Source: Sclerurus mexicanus
Lineage: Eukaryota > Chordata > Aves > Passeriformes > Furnariidae
Length of the DNA: 64,000 nt
Direction: 5' to 3'
Assembly: GCA_013396755.1 (NCBI GenBank)
Contig: VWZF01005522.1
Location: forward strand, 430,585 to 494,584
Positions within the stretch are counted from its first letter, which is position 1, and each line of letters begins with the position of its first letter. The position numbers and the translations under genes were made by a program. Below, piece by piece: positions 40,170 through 50,629 of this stretch. The notes below the pieces were generated by a model. The model was not told where the DNA came from. It ran no database searches and saw nothing but the letters and a program-made list of their open reading frames with translations.

Positions 40170-40517
40170 TTTTATTTTCTGTAACTGTGTTGTACTTTAT
40201 GTTTGTGGTCTTTTAGACTGTCTTGTTATTCGTATTTACAGTTTGTGTAACTGTTTTGTTATTTATGTTTGTAATTTTTGCAACTGTTTGGTTATTTATG
40301 TGGGCACGCTTTGCAACTGTTTTGTTATTTTTGTTTGCAGTTTGTGTGACTGTTTTGTTATTTATAATTGCATTCTTTGATTTGTCTTGTTATTTATGTT
40401 TGAGTTTTTGAACTGTTTTGTTATTTTTGTTTGCAGTTTTTGTAACTGTTTTTGTCACTTATGTTTGCAGTTTTTGTACTCTTTTGTTATTTTTGTTTGC
40501 AGTTTTCCTAACTGTTT
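40170..40517 (+). repeat. 33-bp minisatellite after endonuclease, copy 1
   Basis: About ten imperfect units of consensus ACTGTTTTGTTATTTATGTT plus TGCAGTTTTTGTA, period 33. It begins some 40 bases after the stop codon, in the place of the element's 3' untranslated region. Because 33 is divisible by three, the units stay open in more than one frame and give an artificial 11-residue Cys/Val/Phe-rich repeat (CNCFVIYVCSL-like). I do not regard that as protein. The array stops abruptly at the N. Confidence 0.92.
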
Positions 40518-40518
40518 N

Positions 40519-41521
40519 GTTAAGATCATATTCTATTGGAGAGATGCCTCTGCCCAAATTAAAGTATAATCAAGACTATATGCTGAAGTCAATAGCACAG
40601 ATTTTTATTTAACCTTAAATGTGATGAAGACAACGTTAGAAAGAGATAGGAAAAAGAGAGGAGGGAGAAGAAGAGAGTGACAGAGAGACAGATTTGTCAA
40701 ATGTTATCAGATATTGCTAAAAAGAAAGATTGGGTGGTATTTCAGGAGCCCCATATTAGGGGCAGCAACCAAGAGCTTTACAAACCAGATCTCATTTTCA
40801 TGAAAGACGGTAAGGCCTATGTAGTGGATGTGACAGTGCGATATGAATATGACATTTCTTCACTGGAGGCAGCAGCAAACAAAAAGAGACTGAAATACCA
40901 ACACCTACGCTCTCAAGTCCAAGACATCACGAATGCCACAGAGGTGACCTTTGTGGGCTTCCCACTGGGTGCCCGTGGGAAGTGGTACGACAAGAACTTT
41001 GAACTGTTGAGTGCCCTGGGTCTCTCGAAGTCGAGGCAGCAGAGGGTAGCCCGGGCTCTGGCTTCCAGAGCACTTTTTTCATCTGTGGATATTATTCATA
41101 TGTTTGCCAGTAAGGCCCGTACAGTTGTGGCCTCATAGTGTTTGGTTGTGTAGCTTTGGGTATTGTTTTGGGTTTTTATTTTCTGTAACTGTGTTGTACT
41201 TTATGTTTGTGGTCTTTTAGACTGTCTTGTTATTCGTATTTACAGTTTGTGTAACTGTTTTGTTATTTATGTTTGTAATTTTTGCAACTGTTTGGTTATT
41301 TATGTGGGCACGCTTTGCAACTGTTTTGTTATTTTTGTTTGCAGTTTGTGTGACTGTTTTGTTATTTATAATTGCATTCTTTGATTTGTCTTGTTATTTA
41401 TGTTTGAGTTTTTGAACTGTTTTGTTATTTTTGTTTGCAGTTTTTGTAACTGTTTTTGTCACTTATGTTTGCAGTTTTTGTACTCTTTTGTTATTTTTGT
41501 TTGCAGTTTTCCTAACTGTTT
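40519..41521. repeat. Tandem duplicated unit, copy 2
   Basis: Second copy of the 1004-bp unit. Unlike copy 1 it continues past 41522 into further minisatellite units, a poly(A) signal and unique sequence, so it has the more complete right end. Confidence 0.95.
40650..41138 (+). CDS. R2/NeSL-type retrotransposon endonuclease domain, copy 2
   Basis: It encodes the same endonuclease domain as copy 1, open to the TAG at 41136-41138. Compared with copy 1 it has Gly for Asp at residue 29, Gln for Lys at residue 32 and Met for Val at residue 42 (numbered from the GTG at 40677), plus one silent change. All catalytic-core residues (PD-X12-D, the following lysines, GARGKW) are unchanged. It is truncated at the 5' side at the same point as copy 1, so the truncation predates the duplication or the two are alleles. 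No expression signal was seen upstream. The preceding 50 bases are almost pure purine. Confidence 0.85.
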   Translation, partial: EKERREKKRVTERQICQMLSDIAKKKDWVVFQEPHIRGSNQELYKPDLIFMKDGKAYVVDVTVRYEYDISSLEAAANKKRLKYQHLRSQVQDITNATEVTFVGFPLGARGKWYDKNFELLSALGLSKSRQQRVARALASRALFSSVDIIHMFASKARTVVAS

Positions 41522-41657
41522 TGTTATTTGTGCTTGTAATTTTTTGTATCCGTATTGTCATCTATGTTTGCATTTTTTGTAACTGTTTTGTTAGTTATGT
41601 TTGTAGTCTTGGTAGCTGTTTCATTGTTTATGTTTGCAGTTGTTTTGCTATTCACTT
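41174..41657 (+). repeat. 33-bp minisatellite after endonuclease, copy 2
   Basis: About 14-15 imperfect units of the same 33-bp repeat, running from shortly after the stop codon to just before AATAAA at 41661. The extra units beyond 41522 are absent from copy 1. Typical unit edges are AACTGTTTTGTTATTT and GTTTGCAGTTTTTGT. Confidence 0.92.
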
Positions 41658-41660
41658 TTC

Positions 41661-41666
41661 AATAAA
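41661..41666 (+). promoter_or_regulatory. AATAAA directly after the minisatellite
   Basis: A canonical poly(A) hexamer ends the 33-bp array. R2-type elements normally do not depend on a poly(A) tail, so this may be incidental or belong to neighbouring sequence. Confidence 0.4.
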
Positions 41667-41885
41667 GATGCGACAGCTAGGGACGCAGGGCCGCCACAAG
41701 CCAGAAACATCAGGTCAGTGGACAGTGGGTACTCTTGAATCATGACGCGACACATACCATCCGATTTGGACAAATTCGTTACCGATTTTGACCGAGGTGG
41801 ACGGGCCACCTTTACTTAACCCGGAAAAGGAACATATATTAATTATATGAGTTCGAAAAATAGTAAAAATATCGACACTCCATGG
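41667..41885. other. CpG-rich unique segment beside the element
   Basis: About 220 bases with many CpG dinucleotides (for example GATGCGACAG, GGGCCGCCAC, ATGACGCGACAC, TTACCGATTTTGACCGAGG) in a genome region otherwise poor in CpG. This suggests recent arrival or protection from methylation. It could be the 3' end of the retrotransposon or a different inserted sequence. No 28S rDNA junction motif was noticed. The 114-codon minus-strand frame crosses it, but no family was recognised. Confidence 0.5.
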
Positions 41886-41949
41886 ATTACAATGTGGATC
41901 CTCTTCTTGTGACGTTCTTGGTGGTGAGAGTCCCAGTCTTGCCAAAGGG

Positions 41950-42136
41950 AAGCCCAGGGTGCTGGGGGAAAAACCCCATGTGCTGAGCAAAGTGTCTGTG
42001 GTGAAGGAAGAAGTCCCTGTGTGGTGAAGGAATAAACCTGTGTGGTGAGTACAGTCCATGATGCCCAGGGTGATAAGGAAAGTCCCATGTGGTGAAGAAA
42101 GAAGTCCACGTTATGAGGAAAGAAGGCCAAGTGTGG
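41950..42136. repeat. About 23-bp degenerate minisatellite
   Basis: Some eight imperfect units of a TGAAGGAAGAAGTCCCTGTG-type repeat with period 21-25. Long frames on the minus strand (FFLHH and TTWDF repeats) are by-products. It ends at GTGTGGCTTTTATTAGG. Confidence 0.75.
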
Positions 42137-42139
42137 CTT

Positions 42140-45100
42140 TTATTAGGCTTAGGCCAGGTGGGAATGCTCCTGGTACCTCTCGTGGGGCAGGGAGTTTTGA
42201 AATTAATTATGTAATACTGGATCATAAGACTTTTCTTGAGTCTCCGAAAACTTCTAAGATATTACAGCTGCATGCAGTTTCCATTATGGCCCATCAGCAG
42301 AGATGGATATCTTCAACCTATGTGTGAATTGTCTCCATGCTTCCCCAGAGGGGAGTTATCACAGCTGAGTCATTTGTGTAAGGACAAAGAAACATTGCCC
42401 CAGCTTTCAGGATTTGGCTTTTTCCTTATCCTACCCAGCTTGCAGCCTGAGGTGGTGGGTGTGCATTCCCTCAACACCTGAGTAGTTACTTTGCACGTGG
42501 TCAAATCGTACCGTGACTGCCTGAACCATTAGTGTTTCAGTCACTCACACTTGTGGATATATTCTTCTCCTAGGATAAATGGACAATAGAATTACCTTTA
42601 TCTTACCTCAAGTTTGTGTCGTAGTCCAAATTAGAAGGCATACTTGGGGAGGGGTGGGCTTCAGTGAGCAGTTGCTTCTTTGCACAGTTTGCTACAGTGC
42701 ACAAAAGTCCTTCAGTGATTTTGACAATGTTTAAGCCATAAACCCCTTCAGTATCTCACAGCCCACCAGCCTCAGCAGATTCATAATTAAGCAATTGGAG
42801 ACCCAAATCCTCTACATTTAGTTAATTCTACCCAGCAGTGAAGAGATGTGATATGAATGCCCACATCTCACATCCCCTCATCAGGCCACATATAGGAAGA
42901 GTTACTATTTTCTTCCCCGAACTGAGTCTAACACTATGGCTGTGAGCATCAGCTAAAGCAAGTGACAAGTAAACATTTTCCATCCACCCCAAAGACCTAT
43001 TCCTTCTTTCTAGTGTCAGAGGAGCAGGAAAGACACTATGATGGCACACAATTATTAGGATACCCTGAGTTGCCAACACAGAAATATGAGACCTGGAGAA
43101 AGTTCAAACAGGGACAAAAGACATATTGCACATGTGGTGGACTCAAATTTAGAGTTTGGTTCACTGTTTTGAGGTGAGACTCCATGATAAGAAAGTATGT
43201 GACAGAAGTCACTGTAAGGATCACAGGACTTCCTTTGAAAGATGTCAGTGAAGAAACAGTAAAGACACTGACATAGTATTTCAGCATAAACTCTTAAATG
43301 AGCAACAGCTGACAATTTACTGTGACCGTCCCTTGAGAAAGTTATTGTAAAATAGCACCATGTGGTTCATGCTTATGGGGCCAGGAACCCCTGAGTGTAT
43401 GACTGAATGTATTAAGGTTTTTTTTTCTAGCACAAATGCAAATAACTGTGCCAACTGCATTAATTCAGGTTCATGTAGCATGGCTAGAAATTATGAGGGT
43501 AGGTGGAACTTAAGAATTCTGCAGTTCATGAGCTGCTACAGGCTCCAGTTCTCCCTCCAAGAGACATCAGGCGTTTAGTGCTAGAAGGAGTCAAATTTAA
43601 GGAAAATGTATCCTCAGAGGAAGCCAAAATTATATGGATTGATGCTTTTCATTTCGTGTTCCAACAGTGGGCTATATACTTGTATCTTCAGAGCAGAGTC
43701 AATTGACATCATGTCAAGTAATTTTACTTGACTATCTAGTCAGACCATATTAAGATCACTATTTCTACAGAGTGGAATCAGTGTAAAATGGGAGTTTACT
43801 GTCCTTATTTGACAATAAAAAATCTTGAGCTCTGTACTTGTGAAAAACATTGTAAAAACACAATGAGAGCTCATGAGTTGCTATAAATGACAGCTCAATG
43901 GCATAAAGTATTAATGCAGTTGCATTTTGGGTCTACAATGTACTTCCAAATCTCTCTGCCTAATCTTGCATAGAAGACAAGGAAAAAAAGCTATTAGTTT
44001 GTTTCACTGATTCAATGTGGTGCAATATTGCTTGTTTTGTCATCAAGTGGGACATTTGCCTTGTTTTATATTTATTCTCCTCTGTAATTATTACAGAACA
44101 ATCTGAGATACTTTCATTTGGTTAGAAAAGGGAGCATACACACTGTTAGGTATTTTTCTTCTCAGTTCTCCAGGAGCAGAGGAGAGCAAAAGAGACAGAA
44201 ACAGGACAACCTCGTTCTGTTGTAATTCAGGTTTTATTTGGTTTGAGGTTTGGGTTTTCTGAAGGACCTGTTTTTTTACCACACTGGACTAGATTATTCT
44301 TTAAAATACAGAGACACATATATTTTTTCTTAGAAAAAGTCAGATTGAAAGAAAAAAATGTGCTGATACTTGTAATGATCTTTAGTTCCTCAGGGACTTC
44401 TTTCCAAGTTCTCAGATGTTGCCAGGAAAACTTCACGAATATTGCATTGTGCAGGGATGAAAATCATCAATCAAGAGATTTTGGCCAGCTTCTAGATATC
44501 CCTGGCCTGAGACACCAAGTATTTTGATGAGCTCTTGTAACTGATTTGAAGAGCCACAGGGAGCCAGAGCTTGTCTGAAGGACAAGTTTGGTGTTAGCAG
44601 ACATAAAACTGAGAAGACATGCAGTAGTAAACTACCTTTCCAACATCCTGAGAGTTAAAGGACTAATTCCCAGCTAAGTTACATTACTGTAGTGAATACA
44701 AATATGATGAAGGCATGATTGTCTTAACATAATTACTTTATGTAACAAATACGCCTGATGCAGATATTTTTTTTGCCCTGCCACATCTTTCCAGCTGCTG
44801 ACAGCCAATGGCTTAGCGTGTCCCTGAACAAAAAGTCACATCCAGATTATGTGGTTTATTTGTCATCTATGGATTTATACTCCACAAAGAAGTTGAGCTA
44901 TTTTTGACTACTTCTGGCTTAGACTTCTGCCACAAGTGTTTCATGATATAGCCATTCATTATGTAAAAGATACTTCCTTCTGTTTATTTCATCTTCAGCT
45001 TATCAGCAGCTATCTCTTTAAAAGAAAAAAAGCTCATTAATGGAAAAAAGCCCATTAATTAAATTAATTGTTCAAAGTTTTTAAGAATCATTCTTTATTC

Positions 45101-45385
45101 ATCATGTATTTAACATTCTTTTACAGGTTGTTATCAAATTGCCCTAATTAGATCTTCTTTAAGAGTTGAGTCTTCTACTTTTGCCTGGATTGAATTTCAT
45201 ATCTTTCATCTTCATCCTTATCTGTATTTTTACCTGTTAGAGTTGGTAGGATGACCTACTCTAACATGGCAGCAGAAATCATGGTTGTTTCTACACTACA
45301 GAATAAATTGACCAACTGATGCTATATATTTTTTACTGTGATTCTTTCAGTGGTCTTAGCCTACTGACTTGTTTTTCCTCAGCTT
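42140..45385. other. Non-coding stretch, nothing recognised
   Basis: Short frames only, and no repeat family recognised. Its left edge, GGCTTTTATTAGGCTTAGGC, contains a reversed AATAAA and could mark the end of the minisatellite-bearing insertion. Confidence 0.4.
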
Positions 45386-45389
45386 CAGC

Positions 45390-45900
45390 CTGCAGAGTGC
45401 ATCAACAGGTTCTGCATCCTCTTCCCATCACCAATACTCTGCTTGTGGGTGCTCACAACCAGTTCTGGCACAGTGTGGCTGAATCTTGGGTGCAGCTGCT
45501 AGGGAAGACCTCTGTGAGCAAGATCCCAGAGATGCCTCACTGTGGACCTCCCCCCAGCTTGGGATCTGCTCTTGGCCTCAGTTCTGGCCCATGGCCCTTG
45601 TCTGAGCAGCACTAGGGGGATGTCCGTCCCTGGCCTTGTGCTATGGTCACCTGTTGACATGCTTTCCCAGCTTGGCTTTAGACCAAGTCTGTCACCACAA
45701 CCTAGTTTAGAAATTAGGATCACTGACGTCCCTGACCACCCTCCAAGACAGACTCTTGCTCCTTGTGTTTGAGTACCATTGGACAGGTTCATGCTGTCTG
45801 AGGGTCTCTGCCCTTCATTATGGGCTCTATTTTCCTTGCAGAGCAGCCTGACAGTCACTGCATCCTGACAGGCCTGAAAATGTTGGAGATACATTTTCAC
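45390..45900. other. Unassigned GC-rich segment
   Basis: About 500 bases stand out as GC-rich against AT-rich flanks. Both strands carry open frames (98 and 76 codons forward, 133 reverse) without a recognisable domain. The abrupt composition change suggests an old inserted repeat, perhaps LTR or retroviral internal sequence. Confidence 0.3.
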
Positions 45901-47523
45901 TGCTCAGAAGGTACATCCTTAAAGGAATCGTTTTAGTATGCTACCCTGGATATTTTTTCTCCTTTGGGCAAGATATCCCATTGTCAACAGTTCTTGAAGT
46001 TTCTATGAGACCCAACAGATTAGAATGGTTATCTATCTACTGCTCTTTGTTAGGAAAACTTATCCTAATTTTAGTCACAGTAAGATGCAATCAATTCCAT
46101 GAGCCAAACTGATGATGGGGTAAAATACAAAACAAATATTACACGGGCAAATATATGGCATTTAGGCAGCTACTCCATAAATCTAATGATGAACAAAGGA
46201 TGTTACAAGTGTTGCCAGATGGCTAGAACTCAGATATGTTTCTACAGTGTTCTTTTGACAATTCTCAGTCTTGTAAAATTTGAATCTTTTATCAGGGCAA
46301 CCTTACTAATAGAATAGCTTTTGAAGGAGTTTTTATACGAAATTAAAGTAAGCCCACTTGCCGCAGTAGCTAAATCATGAATTCAAGATCCTTTCTCTTG
46401 ATATAGAACTTTGTCTAAATGAGTAGTTTTACAATAGTATAAAAATCCAGTGTATAACGAGGAGAATTGTCTTTCTTATCTGGTAAACCATCTATAATCC
46501 AGATGGACTATAGCAGATGCAAACAGGACCTCAATTTTCTAAGCTCCTCAAGAACCAGTCTAGATATATACAGCTTATCACCTATTCTAAGTAAGGAAGA
46601 AATTACCACTTTCAAATTAAAATACATCGCTTCAAGGCCCAAAGCTCCATACTTTACATTACATCATGAAAAAGTAAGGGGGGTGTGCCTGTGTGTGTAT
46701 CTGTCTGTCTTTTTTGACAGCAAGTTTCCATTATTATTCTTAGCAGCACAGAAGCACTGTTATGGGGGAAAAGCACCAGAGGGAAAAATCACATGAAAGT
46801 ATTCCTATTCACATTAGCTTGGATGTCTAGACATAAAATGTGATAAGTTATCAGTAGCACATTAGCTTAACACATGGCCTTTAAAGATTCATATGCAAGC
46901 AATGAACTTGTTTTATATTTGTCCCTGGCTCCACTCACGATCATTCCTAGCCAATAGCTGTAGATAAATGTCAGGTTTGCAAAAATCTTTAGCATTTTTA
47001 TTTGACTTTTATTGCTTGCCTGCTTTTTACTCTCCTTCTCTCCTTACAAATTTCTCCTGTCTGTGGAAACTGAAAACTATCTTCATGAATTCTGACCTTA
47101 ATTCTGAACCAGGTGTAAGTTAAGAAGCTACAGACTACTCTTTTCAGGTCAGACTTAGTGGACAATGTACAGGTCCTGGATAACAGGAAGTTTGACTAAA
47201 TTTGTGTTTGAAGATTTTCTGCTGGAAAACTGGCCGTTTTGAGCAGAACTCATTTATCACAACTTTTATAGGTTCAGAGCAGATAAACTAGGGAAAAAGT
47301 AAAAGTACCCAGAAGGAATTTAATATGCAAATGAGATAGAGTACGCTGAGCTGGAAATAGCTGTCATAGTGATACAAGGTGAATACAGCAATACAGGTTC
47401 TTTCCATCACATGAACAGACACAGTGCATACGGCTATACTAAGAAAAAGGGAAGTTCTTTACAATAAAGCTAAAACCTTACACATAAGTACACAGAATAT
47501 AGTAGAGATAAAAGAGACAAACT
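45901..47523. other. Non-coding stretch, nothing recognised
   Basis: AT-rich sequence with short frames and a brief GT/CT-rich patch at 46678-46712. No repeat family was recognised. Confidence 0.45.
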
Positions 47524-47740
47524 ACTTGCTACAAATGTCCTTTACATCTATATGAAACCATTGTTTTCTTCTTCTGAGAGGACAAACATAAATCCTTCAA
47601 ACAGAAGCACATACTGGTAGACTGTCAGAAAAAGTAGATCATAGCATATACACAACCTTTGCTCACACAGTGAAAGCAACCTGGTAAAGGAAGTGCATAA
47701 ATTAAAGCTCCTGTTCATAATAATGTCTACCCCTGAAGTG
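47524..47740 (+). repeat. Diverged direct repeat, copy A
   Basis: Matches 48650-48850 in the same orientation. Shared stretches include ACATAAATCCTTCAAA, then AGAAG(C/T)ACA, and CTGGTAAAGGAAGTGCATAA. Several indels and many substitutions separate the copies. The family is unknown. Confidence 0.8.
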
Positions 47741-48649
47741 TTGGACAGGACATCAAAGCTCCTGCTTCGGACTATCTTTCACCTCAAGACAAGGTACTTC
47801 AACCCATACACCAGGACTTACATACATGCTTTCATTTTCAAGAAAGCTGAAATGTGGCCACCCACTTTAAGACTTCCTCAAATTCTAGCATAAAACAGGT
47901 TCTATGTTTCCCCTTATTTCATTTACTCACCCAATAAAATACTGTTAAATACTTATTTACATGAATTAGTAAAGAAATCAAAATTTTATTTTAAGTGAAT
48001 ATACAATTTTACTGCTACAGATTCTGTGTATCTTCTAAGGCTTTCTAATATACTATCCTAATGGTTTCTTAAATGCCTTAAGCAGTAGTCCAGAGGCCTT
48101 AGTAAGAGGTTAACTGTTTTTGGATTCACTGCTATTATCTGGCTAGGCCCCAAAGAAGTTTATGTAATACCAAAGGAGACAGACAATAACTTCACAATTA
48201 GGAATCAAACTTCTTAGTCAGAGCTTCATGTTTTACTGGAAAAATGTGGGTTTCAGTTCAGAAGAATTGGAATCTGGACTGATTCTGACATGTAATAAAC
48301 AATGACCAATTCTCATGTAAGTAGTTCACTCCCACCTTCCTTCCCCATCTCTGTTGCCTGAATTAGTCATGCAATCAGACTGATATTTTACCACCACAAA
48401 TAAGCAAAGTTTTTTAGCTGTAAAAAACAACAATTGAAATGAGGGGGTTTTGATTATGTTTCCTCCTGCAAGAAAATAAATACATGGTAAGGATGACTCA
48501 CGTTAATTTGGAAATGTCTAGGAAGCCATCAAACCTTACTGCTCCCCACAGATAAATATTTTGTAGTATGCTTCACACTTTTCTGTCACAAAAAAGTCAA
48601 AATATGTCTGTGAGCCACAAATATTTCTTTGTTACAACTAAGAACAATT
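47741..48649. other. Spacer between direct repeats
   Basis: About 0.9 kb of AT-rich sequence without recognisable features. Confidence 0.45.
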
Positions 48650-48850
48650 ACTTGCTATAAATGTCTCTTAAATTTTTACAAAACTAGTATTTTCTTCTCT
48701 GCTGAGGGAATAAACATAAATCCTTCAAAGAGAAGTACACAAACGGTGAGAAAACGCGGATCACACCCTTTGCCCACATGATGAAAGCAGTCTGGTAAAG
48801 GAAGTGCATAAATCAAAGCTTCTGTTCATATCAATGCCTACACCTGGAAT
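48650..48850 (+). repeat. Diverged direct repeat, copy B
   Basis: Second copy of the repeat at 47524-47740, beginning ACTTGCTATAAATGTC and ending near TCAATGCCTACACCTGG. It includes GAGAAAACGCGGATCACACC, which differs from copy A. Confidence 0.8.
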
Positions 48851-49889
48851 ATAGTTCCCAATGCTCAATACACGTATATGCAGCTGTATTCTCTGTCTCT
48901 TTAGCACCACTTTCCCCACAAAAGCAGATTAGCACCTCTCAGTGGGTCTTCTGGGAATGACCAAAACAGAGTGACATTGTCTACAACGGGCCATATCCAA
49001 AACCACATCATTCCACTCTGTCCACAAATGGAAGTTGAGTGTTTGGAAGACATCGCACCATTGGGGCATAACCCCAACTCAAATTTTGACAGTGCAAGTA
49101 CTCACATATGATTCAGTTTCACAGAACGGGGAAATTCACAAACCCTTTTGCTTGTTCTGAAAATAAGATAATGAAATCTCTTATCTACCCAGCCACATAC
49201 TGACTTTTCATAACCGCTTGCAGGTGTTCACTAGTTTGCTATGATTTGTATTATCCTAGTAACTGGAATTCTCAGGCAACATGAAGGGGCTTTCATGGTG
49301 GATGACACACCAAAATGCACTGAGTCAAAATACCTGCTCTGAAGAGGTAAATTAGGATTAAAATGCTTTGGATCCTGAATGGAAACACAACAAAACAGGG
49401 CTGTTGATGAAACTTCCACCACAGAAGTCTAGCCTGTCTCCAGTGGAAGGAAATAAAATGTGCTAAACCACTTACATATCACCCTCTGAACTGCTCCAAT
49501 AAAAGAAATGTAAGGCAGATGAAAGCTAGTGACACTTTAAATCATGGCATTGCAATTTTTCCACTTCATCATTTGATAAATAGCAAATTCAATTGCCCTC
49601 ACAAGAGAGGGGTGAGAGGAAAGACATCAGTTGACGTCTCACGTTCTTCTCTTTTTCTCATGAATTGAGGCCTAAGGCAGAATGGACCGATGAGGATGTG
49701 AGTGAAGGTGGTTTTCCTGCAGACTCTCAATGGTCAGAAACTACTCTGAACCCATATTTTTAGAGTGACATCTCAGCTGCTCTTAGAGCATATGGTGTAT
49801 CCAAAAATCAGTTAATGGAAAACAAAGTCCTGCTCTGGTTAGACCTGTAGATAATATGAGGAATTTATATGCATTCTTTCTTATTACTG
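48851..49889. other. Non-coding stretch, nothing recognised
   Basis: No repeat family, RNA gene or exon was recognised. Confidence 0.45.
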
Positions 49890-50430
49890 ACTATGCTTTT
49901 ATTGATTTTGACTGGATTGAGCTCATTTTCATCACAGTAGCTGGGATGGTGCTATGTTTTGGATTTATGTTAAGAACAGCAGTTCTTACACAGAGTCAAG
50001 GCCTTTTCTGCTCCTCACCTCACCCCACCAGAGGGTAGGCTGGGGGTGTACAAGAAGCTGGAAGGGGACACAGCCAGGACAGATGACCCTAACTGGCCAA
50101 ATACATATTCCATAGGGCATTATGCTCAGTATACAAAGCTGGGGCAATAAAGAGTGAAGTTTGGAGTGATGCATTTGTCTTCCCAAGTCATTGTTATGCG
50201 TGATGAAGCCCTGCTTTGCCGGAGATGGCTGAACACCTGCCTCTTCATGGGAAGTGGTGAATTAATTTCTTGTTTTTCTTTGCTTGTGTGCACAGCTTTT
50301 TCTTTCCCTATTAAACTGTCTTTTATCTGAAGCCATAACCTTCTTCCACTTCTCTCCCCCATCCCACTGTGGGGGGAGTGACTGAGCAGCTGTGTGGAAC
50401 TGAGCTGCCTACCAGTGTTGACCAGAAAAT
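49890..50430 (+). mobile_element. Solo LTR of an avian endogenous retrovirus (ERVL-like)
   Basis: The order of motifs matches a common bird LTR. An AGTAGCTGGGATGGTGCTAT stretch (49939-49958) is followed by GTTTTGGATTTATGTTAAGA. Next come GGCTGGGGGTGTACAAGAAG (50039 on), GGACACAGCCAGGACAGATG, and a TATA-like CAGTATACAAAGC near 50130. ATTAAA lies at 50310-50315, followed by a CCCCCATCCCACTGTGGGGG region. No retroviral internal sequence flanks it, so it is a solo LTR left after recombination. The left edge is degraded. Confidence 0.82.
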
Positions 50431-50629
50431 ACTGTAACTACACTCTTCACCTCAATGCTATATTGCCTTTTCCTCAGAAAATTGTACAAACACCCCACAG
50501 ACAAAATAAACAAGAGCAGTAGGAAAAAACCTGCCTGAATAAAGAAAGCCCTGTATCTCAGGAAGGAATATCCCTGTGATTACAGCAGTTCAAACAATTT
50601 TTTTTTCTAAATGTTGAAAACATTCTAAA
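50431..50629. other. Short spacer between LTR and CR1
   Basis: About 200 bases of AT-rich sequence with no recognised feature. Confidence 0.5.

Larger units (their letters stand above)
39515..40517. repeat. Tandem duplicated unit, copy 1
   Basis: This unit runs from GTTAAGATCATATTC to the middle of the 33-bp minisatellite. It is repeated at an offset of 1004 bases starting at 40519. The single N at 40518 lies exactly between the copies. I see only a few substitutions between them by eye, including four inside the open frame. See the findings for why this may be an assembly artefact. Confidence 0.95.

Noticed and set aside
39515..41521. CRISPR-like or phage-like repeat arrangement
   Set aside because: The repeats are tandem without unique spacers, and the whole context is vertebrate retroelements.
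40159..41745. Cys/Val/Phe-rich repeat proteins (CNCFVIYVCSL-like)
   Set aside because: They are translations of the 33-bp minisatellite, whose period is divisible by three. No start context or conservation supports a protein.
41820..41860. Possible match of ATATATTAA sequence to U2 snRNA, which would suggest a targeted insertion
   Set aside because: Only a short AT-rich word matches and the surrounding U2 sequence is absent.
41715..42225. Minus-strand frames with FFLHH and TTWDF repeats
   Set aside because: They result from the 23-bp minisatellite and the CpG-rich segment. No domain was recognised.
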